DNA from: Edaphochlamys debaryana | Taxonomy: Eukaryota; Chlorophyta; Chlorophyceae; Chlamydomonadales | Direction of reading: 5' to 3' | Assembly (NCBI GenBank): GCA_016858145.1 | Contig: JAEHOE010000012.1 | Coordinates: 1,178,001-1,242,000, forward strand | Length of the DNA: 64,000 nucleotides | Part shown: one piece after another, positions 1 through 12,700 of the stretch | How positions within the stretch are numbered: position 1 is the first letter of the stretch | Layout of the letters: each line of letters opens with the position of its first letter | Made by a program: the position numbers and the translations under genes | The notes under the pieces: model-generated | Seen by the model: the letters and a program-made list of their open reading frames with translations, nothing else | What the model was told of the DNA's origin: nothing | Databases searched by the model: none

Positions 1-197
1 GGGGGGCGCTGAGGGTGTGGGCGGAGGTGGAGGCCTGTCAGGGGCGACAAGGTGCGGGCCGAGTGCGCTAGATCACTAGGCTATCCCCAACCTCGTATGC
101 CCAACTTCGTGGGCCCACTCGTGCAAGCGGTCATCGTCCGCAACCCCTAGCCCCCGGCCCGTCTCTCCACCGCCTGCCCCCCCCCCCCGGGCCCCAC

Positions 198-3100
198 CTG
201 GACAGCAGCACTGCCAGCATGGTGCGCACCTCCATGAGACCCAGGGCCTGGGGGGGAGGGGGGGAGGGGAGGGAGAGGGGGGGGCGAGGAGTTGCAGTGT
301 TGGGAGGGGGGTAGAGGGAGAGGCGTACAGGCAGCGGGTAAACGCAGAGTGCGAGTACGGCACGATCCGGTCCACCAGGCGCCGGCCACGGCAGCGAGCA
401 CAAGTAGGGCGGGAAAGCGCTGGAAGCCGGCACACGTGAATCAGCTGCGGCCCTCAGCCACCCACCCACCCACCTGCCCCAGGCAGCTCTTCATTCCGTC
501 GCTGAAGGGCATGAAGCGCTTGCCGCCCTCCCGCTCGCCGCCCGCCCGCCCGCCGCCGGCAGCGCGGCGCGCGGGGGAGCGCGGCGTCGCCGGCTGCGAC
601 GGCGGCTGCCCGCCCTCGCTGCCGCTGCCGCTGCCGCCATCCATGCCCTCCCCGGCGGTGCCAGATCCAGATCCAGATCCAGATCCGGACTCGGCGCCGG
701 GATCGAGCCAGCGCTCCGGTTGGAACTGGTCCGGCGCCTGCCAGTTGTGGACCGAGTTGTGCAGGGCGTACAGCATGGGCCACACGATGACACCGGGGGG
801 GATGACGTAATCGCCCACGCGCGTGGGCGTGGTCACCTCCCTGCAGCAGTGTGTGTGTGGGAGAGGGGTGAGGAGGACCGCTGGAGCCAAGCTGGGGCGT
901 CAGGGGACAAGACTGGCGGCACGCTCAAGCCGACTCCAGAACCTCTCTTCAAGGCGCGCACTGCAACAGCGCTTCCTCCCACGACGCCCTCGCATGGGAT
1001 CCCGACCCGCCATAACTGCTAGCCGAACGACCCGCCCGCCCGCCGCACCCTCACACTGATCCCTCTCCCGTCCTCAGCTCTCCCCACACACCGCCCCTTC
1101 CCCGCCCCCACCTGACCGACGCTGTCCCCCCCACGGGGAACATGCGCATGGCCTCGTCCACGCAGGCGCTGAGGAAGGGCAGCTGGGGCAGGTCGTCCAG
1201 GGTGGGGGGGCGGGGGGGCGCGGGGGAGCCTGGCGGAGGGGGAGAGGGCGGTCAGGGCAGCGGGTGGGGTCGTGTGGATCTAGCGAGACAGTCCGGCAAG
1301 GGTCAGGGCCGTGTGAGTGAAGACGCCTCGGCGAAGTCAGATACGGAAATGGTCCTGGACAAAGGCCAGTAGAGGCAGACGCAGACGCGGACGCCCTGGG
1401 GAGTTCCCCCCACACACACGCACGCACCGGGCTCCTTGGCGAGGCCCCGGCTGGCCAGCTCCCGCCGTGCCTCCTCCTGCGCCTGGGGGTGTGAGGCCAG
1501 GCAGAAGAGCGCCCACGCCACGGAGTGGGAGGAGGTGTCGAACCCCGCCATCACCAGCGCCCCGATCTCGGGCACCAGCTTGGGCTTAGTCAGCAGCTCG
1601 CCTGGGGGGAGGTGGTGGCGGGTGCGTGGGACGGGTGGGGGCAGCGTTGTTGGCCCCAACAAATGGGGGGACGTGGGGAGCAACGCTGGGTTGTGCAAGG
1701 GTGGAAGGGTACGGTGCCTAAGGCTACGGTGCCTCCGTCCACGCAAGTCGGGCATGCATACCAGACGGGGCTCACCGGTCTTGGGGTGGCGCACGCGGCC
1801 CAGGCAGGCCCACAGGTCCGTCACGGAGTCCGGCTGGGGCCCACGGGCCCGGATGGTGTCGTACAGGCTGCCGTACACCGCGGCCAGGCGGCGCTGGGCG
1901 GCGCGGATACGGGCCTGGGCCTGCGGTTGTGGGTGTGGGTGTGGAGGGGTGGGTGGTGCATTGCGGCCGAGGAACGCCTCAGTTCCCCCATGCCTCCCAT
2001 GTGGCCTCGACATCTGGTCTCCCTCGCAATGTCCCTCCCCCCCGAACCTCGCTCCCCCACAGCACCCCTCACCCGGGGCGCCACCAGGCCCATGGCCAGC
2101 TTGCGCAGGGGCACCTTGAGCCGCTCGTTGGCCTCCTCCAGCACCAGGTTCATGTCCTCGGCCACCTGGGGGCCTGGGGGGGATGGAGAGGGACGGAAGA
2201 GGGGTGGTAGAGGGGTGGAAGAGGGGGTGAAGCGGCGGGGCAGCAGCGTGGGTCAAGGAGTTGGCTGGGCAGCACAGGCGGTGACGGGTGAGCGCGTGCG
2301 ATGGCAGCTCCGACCAGGCGGCCGGGGCGGACCAGTTGGAGGTACGGTCCGGTACGCCATAAAGACCCTCGTGACTACTGGGCTATGACGCGCGAAAGGG
2401 GGTCAGTACACAGCGAGCGTGCCTAACTGCCCACGCACCCGGGAACTCGTCGGGCCGCACGTCGAACAGCGCCTCGATAAACACGTGCAGCAGCGACAGC
2501 TCCAGGGCCTCCTGGATGTCCACCACCACACCGGCGGCGGCGGCGGCGGCAGGGCTGGCGGAGGTGGAGGTGGCGGAGGTGGTGGACCCGACGTCGCCGC
2601 CGGGCCGGAGGAGGCAGCCGCCGTCGAGCTCGTCGACGGGGCCGGCGGGCGCCGCCGCGGCGGGGGCGGCGGAGGCAGGGCGCTTGCCGTCGCAGTTGCC
2701 GCAGGTGCAGGGCTCGGGCAGCAGGGCCGACGAAGAGGACGACGCTGCGGCGGGGCCGGTGGCGGCGCCACTGTCCGCGACGCGGCTGCCGAAGCCCAGA
2801 CGGGAGGCCAGCCATCCGAGCCGCCCGGCTCCGGCGGTTGACGCGGTGTTGGTGCTGGAGCTGGTGGAGCTGGGGCTTGGCTTCCCTGCGGGCTTCTGCA
2901 CCTGCTTGGCGCTCGAGGACGCCTTGCCGTTGGCTGCCACTGGCACGCCGACGGCCGCTGCCTCGACGTGGGCAGTGCCGCCGGTGCTGCCGTTGACGCC
3001 CTTGGCGGGGAGGCTGGCGGCGGCGGAAGAGGTGGGCGAGGTGGGGGAGGTGGAGGAGGGCGAGGCGGGGGCGGCGGGGGGCTGCAGGGAGTGGGCGTGC

Positions 3101-4584
3101 AGCAGGCGCGTGTAGGGGTTGGCGGGGTCGGCGTTGGGGGGGTCCAGGGAGTCGGCCACGAGCAGGGCGTGGCGGAGGGCGATGGGGAAGGCTTTCCTGC
3201 GGAAGGGGGAGGGGTGCGTAGAGGGGGGCGGCGGGGAACAGTGGAGGACGGGCGTGCGACATACAGGGGAGTGGCGGACGGACGGTAGAGGGCTCTGGCT
3301 GCAACGAGCATGGGATGGGAAGCACGGGCAGCGGCTGCCTAGTGTGGTAAGGGCTGCCCCGCGGGGGTGCTCACTTGACGTTTGCCGATGAGAAGGCCGA
3401 GGCGGCGGCCTTGCGTATGGCCATCCACTGCCCCTCGTCCGAGGTGGTGAAGAAGCTGTGCGCCCCGGAGGCGTTGGTGGCCTGCGGGGGACGGGGTTGC
3501 GGGGTTGCGGTGGAGGATTGAGAGCGGGCAGGGGGGAAGAAGGGGAGACGTTGGCCAAGATGAAGGATCCCCGGACTCCAGACTCCCGGACGCCCGCACC
3601 CCCGGCCAACGACCCCGCTTCGCACCCGCCCCTCACCAAGTCGAAGAACTTGTAACCCACGCACTTGCGAGGGATGGAGTTGGGGCCACGGCCTAGGACC
3701 TGCAGAATGACAGAGTCGCAGAGCTCAAGTCACAGAGATGGATGAGTGTTAGGCAGCGTTCGCCACACGCTTGTGTCTTGAGTGGGCGGAGCGCGTTCAC
3801 GCCTTCACCACTCCACCGGGCCCACTACTGCCCCCAAGCCACCCCGTCCCCACCTGCACCGCCACTGCCGGGTCACTCACGACCACCACCCACTGCAGGG
3901 CCGGGAAATGCCGAGCCAGGGGGTGAGCACAGTACATAGTACGCTAGGATTCCGCTGACCCCCATTGCAGTTGGCAGCTAGCAGTCGCATCCGCATCGAT
4001 CATCCCATCTTCTTCACCACGTGCCTTACTACCACAGCCCTCTTGGCCCCCGCACCTGGAAGCCCAGAGAGAACTTGAAGATTCCGCCGTACTGGTTGGC
4101 CCAGTCGAGCATCTGCGCGCGAAGAGAAGCGGGCGGGGGGGATTGAGCTATCGGCAATGCGGAGGTGAGCAAACGGCATGGGGACTACCAGCTGCCAGCT
4201 GCCAGCTGCGCTCCGCAACAAAACGCCCCTACCCCTAATCCCCCCCCCCCCCCCCCCCCCCCACCTGCACGTGGTAGTCTGGCCGCATGACGGCCGTGAT
4301 GTTGCCCAGCGCAGAGTGGCCTGAGAGGGAGCAGAAGGACCGGCCGGTTGGGAGGGGTTGCATTTCGCGGCCCTCGCGAGGAGCCTGGCATTTGATCAGC
4401 GGTGCCCCTGCCTGGCATGTGTTCAGCAGCCCAGGCCAGCTCGCACCCGGGGACCAATCGGGGGCTGTGCCTCCCGCGGGGGCTCACCTGGCGGTCCCGG
4501 CACCTTGGGCAAGTCATACTTGGGCTGGAACAGCGTGGAGGCCAGGGTGCCATAGAAGGCGAGCTCATCCCATGTGCTCGACAT
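198..4584 (-). CDS. Cytochrome P450 monooxygenase, C-terminus outside the window
   Basis: This is a heme-thiolate monooxygenase whose substrate and CYP family I cannot name. Exons on the minus strand: 4488-4584, 4265-4320, 4056-4112, 3854-3892, 3637-3699, 3375-3481, 2439-3196, 2073-2173, 1776-1920, 1428-1601, 1112-1229, 474-840, 198-247. Frame is kept across every junction. The protein begins MSSTWDELAFYGTLAS and has the VPGPPGHSALGN proline hinge. It carries an I-helix AGFDTSSH near residue 495, a K-helix ExxR (EAMR) near 557, the PERW motif, and the heme loop FMPFSDGMKSCLGQ near 690. Two low-complexity insertions are unusual: about 180 Ser/Ala/Pro/Gly-rich residues in exon 7, and a Gly-Ser repeat of about 60 residues between PERW and the heme loop. 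The start is the first Met of the frame after a possible acceptor, so an upstream exon with a targeting peptide is possible. The last helix and stop lie to the left of exon 13. Confidence 0.88.
4240..4262. repeat. Poly(C) tract of 23 bases at a splice donor
   Basis: An uninterrupted run of 23 C sits directly inside a P450 intron. On the coding strand this makes the intron begin GTGG followed by a long G run. Such a tract can form a quadruplex and is prone to length error in sequencing. Confidence 0.95.
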
Positions 4585-6778
4585 CCTCCTGGACCCTTCA
4601 GCCGCTGCAATGATTGTGGCTGTTGTTAGCGCCGGGAGGAGGCTAAAGGGGGAGGTGGGCTAGGCTAGGGTGTGGCTATTAGGCCGCGGATCGGCAGCAG
4701 ACGGGGGGCGAGGGTGGCTGCGAGAGGTGTGTCGCCGCCTGTGTGCGAGGGGAATGCGGGTGCCGGCCGAGCGTTAGCGGTAGGAGTGCGCGCGCCCCGG
4801 CGCCCCGCCCAAGGCCAAAGCTTGCGCAGTGCAGCCGAGGACGCGGCTAAGGCGCCCGGTCAGCGGCGCCGGCTTACGGGCGGTACAGGCGGGACGTGCG
4901 GGCGTTTGCGCCGCACAGGCGTTCGCTCGCGCTGCCGCACCTGCTCCCTGCCTCTGCTCCCCGCGAACAACGGATGCTGCTGTAGGGATGCTGCTGCGCT
5001 GTGGCTATGCAGTCGGTGGTTGCGCGCCGCCCAGTGACGTGACGGCACAGGGGTCGTGTCGCGCCTGGGTCGCCGGAAGCGCGGCGGCTCGGCGGCTGTG
5101 CGCGCCTCTCCCGGGCCTCTGCTGCCGCCGGTTTGGCAGCGGAGGTCAATGCGGCTGCGGGCGAGTGCGCGTGGATGCGCCCAGCAAGTGCTGAAGGCTC
5201 CTGGAGTCGACGGGCCTAAGGGTCCGGGGAGCGGTGAAGCGGTCAACGCACGCGCTGCGGTGAAGTCGGGGAAAGCAAGCAGCAGCTTTGTGGACAATCC
5301 ACGGCTCTTTGTGGGCGCTGGGGCACGTTTGCGCGGCGCAATGAGCCCAAGGCCGGATTGCGTAGGGGCGCCGCGGGAGCAGCGCGGCCCGCCGCGCGGC
5401 TTGCAGAGCACTGCCGCAGCGCGCGAGCTTGCAGCCCTCTTCTGTGTGAAGCATATAATTTGCGAGCTGGGTCAAGGGGCGGCGCTAGCTAGCTGCACAG
5501 AGGGGCTGGCGGCCAGCTGACGGCGGGGCCACACCCGTGGGTCGGCTGTGCTACCCGCAACCCCCCTGCTTCCCCTGGGGAGCCGCCGCCGCGCACGTGC
5601 GGCCAAGTGCGAATCCCAAGCGCCACGTTACACCCACAGGGTCGGCAAGGGCTCTCGGAGTCCCGGCAAGGCTGCGCCGGGCCTCCTAGCCTCCCGAACC
5701 CTGAGCTGCCTGGCGTTCCCGCCAGCCCTCGTGCCAGCTTCCCCGCCCTGTGCCTGGGACTTTTCCCCGCCCAATGAAGGCCCAGCCCCGCTCACGCTAA
5801 CCGCACCACCAGGCCTCAATGCAGCCCCACCTCGTCCACCACCTACTCTCAGCCTGCGACAAGAAGCGACCAACACGGCGTGCATTGCCGAAACTAGGAG
5901 CTTAGTAATCCGCCCTAATGCCTGCAGGCAACTCAGCCAGCCCGGTAATACAACCCACGCATGCCCGCACATCCTCTTGCGTCCCGCTCCTGCCGTGCTT
6001 GCATTCTCTAAACGTATCACGATAAGTAACAGCGCAGCAACCACAGGGCCCCCGCAAATGCGCGGCGCACTGACGCCGAGATTCCATGCGTGCAGGAGTC
6101 CCCTGAACCATGCCCCACAGGAACCAGCCGCCAGACCGTCGGCCGGAGCCCAGAAGTTACTAGGTATTTCTGCGTTAGTCGTGGGCCTTTGCATAAGGCT
6201 GACCAATAGAACTGATAACCGCGATCCGCGGTACAAAAGACGATGCCCCGCGCCCACAAACGTTGCGGCGCCTGGGGGCTGCTTCCTACCCAAGCCGTTA
6301 TGCTGATGCGCCGACACACGCATCAGTCGTCACGTTAATACAGTCCGTACTAAGCCGCAAGCGAGGGGAGCAAAGCGCGCGGCCACACCCAGAAGCTCCG
6401 GAACGCGCATGGCAAGGGCGGCCGCACGCCCCGACCCCTGAACCCCGCACGGCAGCATTACGCATTTTGGCTCATGACCAACACCCTCCTCCTCTCGAGT
6501 ACCCTTCTATGCTGGGGACTCTCCAGCCACCTCCACCCTCCGATCAATCGGGGCCTGAATTTGATGCTCTCATGCCCTACGAGAAAGCTTCGGCCTCCGA
6601 CCGACGGACGACGATCCCATCGCGCCGGCTTTAAGCTGTTGACTCGAGAGTCTCACACGGCAGTCTCCCATTCCTAGGTCCGCATGCGTACGCCTTATTG
6701 CTACCACCTGAGGCCGGGGCTCACCAAGCACAGCTGTTGCCATGGCCCCGCCAAGTTTCTCCTCTCCGCCCTCGCTCG
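4585..6778. other. Intergenic: P450 upstream region and kinase gene 3' region
   Basis: This stretch lies between the first recognised P450 exon and the stop codon of the ankyrin-kinase gene, both on the minus strand. It should hold the P450 promoter, 5' UTR and possibly a further upstream coding exon, together with the 3' UTR of the kinase gene. Open frames on both strands here have no recognisable domain. From about 5.9 to 6.7 kb the GC content is lower than in the flanking genes, as in untranslated DNA. Confidence 0.6.
5628..5632 (-). terminator. Candidate TGTAA poly(A) signal for the kinase gene
   Basis: TGTAA on the minus strand is the usual volvocine poly(A) signal. It is the only one I found between the kinase stop codon at 6779 and the P450 gene, and it would imply a 3' UTR of about 1.15 kb. 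Confidence 0.4.
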
Positions 6779-9700
6779 CTAAACCTTTGCGGGCTTGATC
6801 GCCTCAGCTGCAGGCGCCGTCGCCGGCTTGCCGGGCGTGGTCCGCCCTACCCCGCCAGCCACACCCCCTCCCGACTGCTCCGCGCCTGCTCCCGCCCCAC
6901 CCACAACCCCGCCTCCCACCACCGCACCCGCTCCCGCGCCCACCTCATCCGCAGGCCCGGGCGACGCCCTGGGCCCAACCGCCGCCGCCGCCGAAACCGC
7001 CGCCACCACCGCTGGCGCGCCGCCGCCAGACAGGGGCGCAGGCGGCTGCGCCGCCGCCGCACCGCCCTGCTGCGGCTGCGGGAACTCCCGGACCCCGGCG
7101 AGGCGCGTCACGACTGAGGCCATGGAGGGACGGTTGCGCGGGTCTTCGTCCACGCAGTCCCGCACCAGCGCCGCCACCGCCGGGTCGATGGCGCTGGTGA
7201 GTCGGTCCTGCAGGCGCAGCAGACCGTGCACCACCTGGCGGGGGCGCGGGAGGGCGGAAAGAGGTGCGTCAAGTGAGGTTGCATCTGTAGCGGAGGACCC
7301 TCGGCCCCGACCCCTGCTCCTAGACACCAGCCAAGCCAGCTGATGTGGCTGCCGGGCCCCGCCGGGATCCTGGGCAGCCAACAGTCTAGAGCTAGCTGTC
7401 CCCAGCTTCGTGCACCCCCACGTGGCCCACGCCGCCATGTAGAGGCTAGCCAGGCCAAGCCAGCCCCGAGCCAGGCCCCACCTGAAAGTCGACCTGGGCC
7501 TTGTTCAGACCGCCGTACAGTTGGTCGTCCACCCAGTACGCCAGCTGGTACAGGATCACACCTGAGCCGTACACAACGGGGCACAGGGCTTCAGTCAATC
7601 CGCTTGCTCGGCTAAGCAACAGACGGTAGCTAAGCGCGGATATGAGCAGAAGCCTGCAGCCCAGCGTCAGCGTGCATACACCTCAAGCGAACTCACCGAA
7701 CGAGTACGTGTCGACTTTCTCGTCGTACGGCCGGCCCCGCAGCAGCTCGGGCGCCATCCAGAAGGCGTGCCCCGCGGCGCTGCTGCTCTGCACGTCGTTC
7801 TCGGCCAGGATGCGGGACAGGCCGAAGTCGCAGATCTGTACGGCAGCGCAAAGCAGAGTACGACAGTGTCGCTTTAGACGCGGGATCAGCCGAGCGGGTT
7901 GCAACGGGCGTAGAGCGGTATAGGCATGTGAATGCGGTGTGGCGGGAAGGGGAGCGCGTCACGGGTGTCGACGCACGCACGCGAGGTTCGCACGCACCTT
8001 GACGTCGAGCGAGGGCGGCGCCTCGAGCAGCACATTGTTGGGCTTCAGGTCGCGGTGGATGAGGCGGCAGCCGGGCAGCGAGTGCAGGAAGGCCAGGCCC
8101 TCGGCCAGCTGCCGGGCGATGGCGGCGCGGCGGGAGGGCGTCAGCCAGCTGCGGCGCAGCCGCTCCGTCTGCATCACGCCCTGTGGGGTGGCGGGTGGAC
8201 ACAGGTGTTCAGGCAGGGGCAAGGTATTTAGGGAGGAGAGGGTGGACTGGCGGCGTTGCTCCGACAGCTCAGGCCCCGACGGCTTGGCAGCCCCGGCTGC
8301 AAAACTGCGCAACCAGCAAGCCCTGCAGCACCCAGCCCTGCGGCACCCAGCAGCCCCGCCCACCTGCAGCGTGTGGGGGTAGTAGGCCATGACGAGGCAC
8401 AGCCCCTCGCCCGGGAGCTCCACGCTGCCCAGCATGCGAGCGATGCGCTCGTGCGGCGGCAGCGCAGCCAGGATCGCCACCTCGCGCTCCAAGCTGCTCG
8501 CCTCCGCCTCCACACCCGCACCCGTGCCCGGCCCCGCTGCACCACCCGCTGCCGCTCCGCCAGCTCCGTCGGCGGCCGGCCCCGCCGCAGCAGCCCCGTC
8601 CGCGGCACCCGCTTCGCCCGCCGCGGCGGCGTTGGAGCGAGCGCCGCGGACGATCTGCTTGATCGCCACGCGTGCTCCGCACCAGGTGCCCTCGAACACG
8701 GCCCCGAAAGCGCCCTGCTCGATCAGGCGACCCCGGACCAGCTGCCCAGCGCCCACGCGCCATTGCTCCGCCAGCGATGGAAGGTGCCGAGAGTCCGCCA
8801 CGCGACCGTGTGGGTCCACGTCAGCATCCTCGTCCGTGGCGGCCCCGGTCTCGGTCGTTCCGGGCGTGGGGCCGCCATCGCGCCACTGCAGAGCCTGCGC
8901 CTGGGCCTGAGGCTGGGCTGCAGCGGACGCGGCGCCGCGCGGCTGCGCTCCGGTTGCGGCGGCGCCGTCGCGCTGCCTGCGGCCCTCCCCCCGCTGCGCC
9001 GCCTGCGCGTTCCGGAGCAGTCGGAACACGGCGCCGTGTTGGCCCGCGTACTGCTGCGCCTCCCGGTCCTGGTGGTCTGTGGCCGAGGGGTCGACTCCTG
9101 CACACACGAAGAGTCGCAGAAAACGTTTAGGAAGAAGGGGCCGGGGTTGAGGAGCGCCAGCCAGAGCGAGCATGCCCTGTCCCGCCCCACTCCCGTGCCC
9201 TCAGGCCCCTGCCCCGTTCTGCCCCTCTGCCCGCTGCCCGTCCCCAACCAGCCGCACGCACCTCGGTCCAGCAGCAGCTGCACCATGGCCAGGCTTCCCG
9301 CCTTGGCCGCCAGCATCAGCAGCGTGCGGCCGCGGGCGTCGCGGCAGGTCAGGTCCGCGCCCGCATCCGACAGAGCCCGTACGAGCGCCACGTGGTCACG
9401 GCTACGGCCGTACTTGGCTGCGGGCACGGGGCAGTACGGGGTGAGGTGTACGGCGTGCTGTAGTACAGCGCTCTGGGTGAAGCGGGTTGGTGTTTCCAAC
9501 CTGTGCCCCTGACTGCGGAACACACCTGCGAGCATGGCTGGCGTGGCTCCGTAGCGGCTCCGCACGTCTGGTGACGCCCCCAGCCCGAGCAGCTCTCGGA
9601 CTGCGTCCAGTCGCCCGGCGAGGGCAGCGAAGTGCAGCGGAGTCCTGAGGGAGGTAGCAGGGACGGGGGCAGTGAGGGCTGCAAGGTCAAGGGGAAGACC

Positions 9701-12700
9701 AACAGGCAAAGGAGCCGTGCCTTTCAGCCGGCGATGAGGGCAGAGCACCCGTACCCGGTTCGCGAAACCCAGGACCCAGCCTCCGCCCGCCACGCACCAT
9801 CCGTCGGCGTCTGGTTCGTCGGGGTGGAAGGCCCTTGTGCGCACCAGCTGGGGCAGCACCCGCAGGTTGCCGCCCCAGGCTGCGAAGTGGAGCGACGTCA
9901 TCGACGGCTCCTGCAGGTGCAGGTGGCGTCACGGACACAAGGATACATTGGTACAGATCAGCGCTTGGGGTCGAAACCCCTTCTCGTAGCCCCAGACCAA
10001 CCCGCCCTCACAGCCCCGTCCTGCCCCACGCCAATCCCGCCCAGACCCTGCCCCAGCCGCACAGCCCAGTACGGACCAGCGCCCCGGGCCTTGCCGCACG
10101 CAAAGCCCGCCTCAAGCAGCCCACCTTGCACTGCCACGGCGTCTCGGGGTCCTCGTGCAGCATCTGCTCGCGGACCATGAGCCCATCCACGTTGGAGCGC
10201 CGCCCGCCCGCGCCCGCCGCGCCGCCGGCCGGCGAGGAGACCCCGCAGCGCCAGCGGAAGGCGAAGCCGCCGCACTGGATGCCGATGAGGGGTGCCAGGG
10301 AGTCCTCGGCGGGGATGTCCGCCAGGCGGCCGCAGTAGTGCCCTGCGGACGTGGAGGCGGGAGCGCGCGTTACGATACGCCTGATAGCTACACCCGATAG
10401 CAACACCAAGGCCGCCAAGGTTCCGGTGATGCCGGGACAGGATTGTGACCTCACCGTTGAGCGTGAAAGCCACCGCACGGCCCTTGCGGTTCCAGAAGAG
10501 GGCGACCGTGTCCCCGTTGCGCGCCTCTAGCCTAACCGCTGAGCCCAGGGAGGGCACAACGGCGCCGCCACGGAAGGCCTGCGCAGGGGGCAGCGGCAGA
10601 CGAAGGGGGTTCAGCGCAAGGACCCCTCCACACGACCCGGACTCAACCGCAGGCTCAAGCGGCGCAGCCAACACGCCCCCGGCGTCAGTAGCCAGGGCAC
10701 GGCTCGCGGGGGGTGGCAAGCTACACTGCGCAATGATGGATGCGCCGTCCGCAAGGAGCCACGCCAGGCATCGTGGCAGGCCTGCTGCTGCTAGACCTGC
10801 GGCCCAGCTGCTGACGTGGCTCACCTGACCGTCCTTGATGCAGACCACGTGCGTGGCCGGGTTGTGCATGATGGGGCACGACCCCATGCCCGTGGCGGCG
10901 CCCGCGCCCCCGCCGGCGGCCGGGGAGGGCAGGGCCATGGCGCCGCTGCCGGTGCTGCCCTGACTGCCCAGGGACGGGCTGAGGTCGGGAAGCGGGCCCA
11001 GGCCCAGCCACACGTGCCCGCCCGGCGTGCCTGCGGGGCGGCCGAGGCAGGAGGCTCGTTTGTTGGTACACGCACGTGTGTCCCGGGAGTTTGGCCCCAA
11101 GCAAGAGCAGTACCGAGCCCCTGCCCCCAGCTGCCTCCCTCATGCCATGTGGGGCCCCAAGCAAGAGCAGTAGCAAGACCCCACACTGCCCTCAGCAGCT
11201 CCCTCTGCCTCTGCAAGCGCGATGCACGCACCTGTGTCCACCACGACCATCTCCGCCAGAAGCCACCCCGTGGCAGGGTCGGGCACGCCCGGCCACTGCA
11301 GCCACACGCGACTGACGTGGTTGAGTGACGTGGCGCGAAACGTGTCCGACGGCTCGTCCCACGCCACCAGGCCTGGGGCCAGGCCCGCTGCAGACGGCGC
11401 CACCACGGGTCCCACGCAGGGCCCCGACACGGCAACGAGAGGTGCGTTGGAGGTGGAGAGGCTGGCCCCGAAGCGAGAGGACGGCTCGCGAGGCAGCGCG
11501 TTGGAGGGCGGCCGGGCCGAGGCGGCGCTGCCTGCGCCGCCCTGGTGGTACGGCAGCTGTTGCGATGCATATCCGTACGGATGCAGCAGTTGATGCGTGG
11601 GCTGGATGTGCAGATGCGAATGCGAATGCGCTGTGGGCTGCCGCGACGGGGCCTCGTGCTGCACTGCCTGCGTGCTGTGGCCGTTTGCGTGCGACTGGTG
11701 GTGGTTGGGATGCTGCAGGAGCGGTTGCTGTTGTGGGTTGAGGTGCTGGGGGTGGCGGTCCCGTTCCTTGGTGGACAAGAGGGCCCGCAGTCGGTCCGAG
11801 GCCCTGCGGCCCTTGCCCTTGCCCTGGCGGCCGCTGCCAGGGCCCCCGCTCGGGCCTGAGTCGGGGTTGCTGTGTCCCCCGGCCTGTTGTCCGGAGGAGC
11901 CCCCGGGCATGAGCGCGAGGTGCTGTTGGCTCTGCGTCGGGGACAGCGCCAGGCTGTGCCTCGGGGAGAAGCCCGCCTGCAGGGGACGGCAAGGGCACGC
12001 ATGTTTATTTGCAGCTGTGCAAGCAGGCTACCTACGCGGTTGTGCTTCATCAATCCTGCTTGGACCCAGATGGCATGGGACTCCACCCAACAACGCCCAG
12101 AAACCGCACGCACCCCTGCGCTGGGGCCGGCACTCGCCAGACCCGGCGTCTGTGCCACGGAAGCGTTCAGCGCCGTCGAGGTGAACCGCGCCGCCCCCGC
12201 CGCCATCACCACGGTGCCGCCGCGGCCTCGCGGTGGCAGCGTCGACATGAGCGCAGCAGCTATGAGGTTGCGCTGCAAGAGAATCGCCCGGTTGAGGGTG
12301 CTGTACCCAAAGGGGCTGTTAATGGGAGAGATTACGTACAGCGCAGCGCTGCCAATGCTGCTGCTGCTGCCCGATGCGGACTGGCCGCCGCCGGTGCCCG
12401 CGGTGACCAGGGAGCTGTCCATAACGCCTGTGCCGCCGTACGGAGAGCATGCGGCCGTGGCGAAGGGTGAGGTGCCCTGAGCCGAGGAGTCTGCTGCAGG
12501 CTGCTGGGAGGTGCCCTGCCGAGACACCGGGAGGTTCCCTGACTCTCGCCGGCCGGGCGCTTCCGGAGCGGGAATGTCCCCAAGCGTCTGGAAGGGGCCC
12601 GGCGCAGAGGTGGAGCCTAGCGGTCGTTTGGGGAACTCCTCCGCCACCGCGAGCAGGGCCGGGTGAGGGGCCGGCGGCGGCAGCGGCTGCACCGATGCGG

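Noticed and set aside
5548..6306. A 252-codon plus-strand open frame upstream of the P450
   Set aside because: It has no domain, overlaps an equally long chance frame on the other strand, and lies in expected UTR sequence.
10821..12113. The continuation of the large minus-strand open frame (10821-14597) beyond 12114 as coding sequence
   Set aside because: The frame stays open by chance, but the ankyrin/PSPFGP protein continues in another frame from the acceptor at 11977. The splice model gives SPRY and kinase domains in frame and a total length divisible by three.
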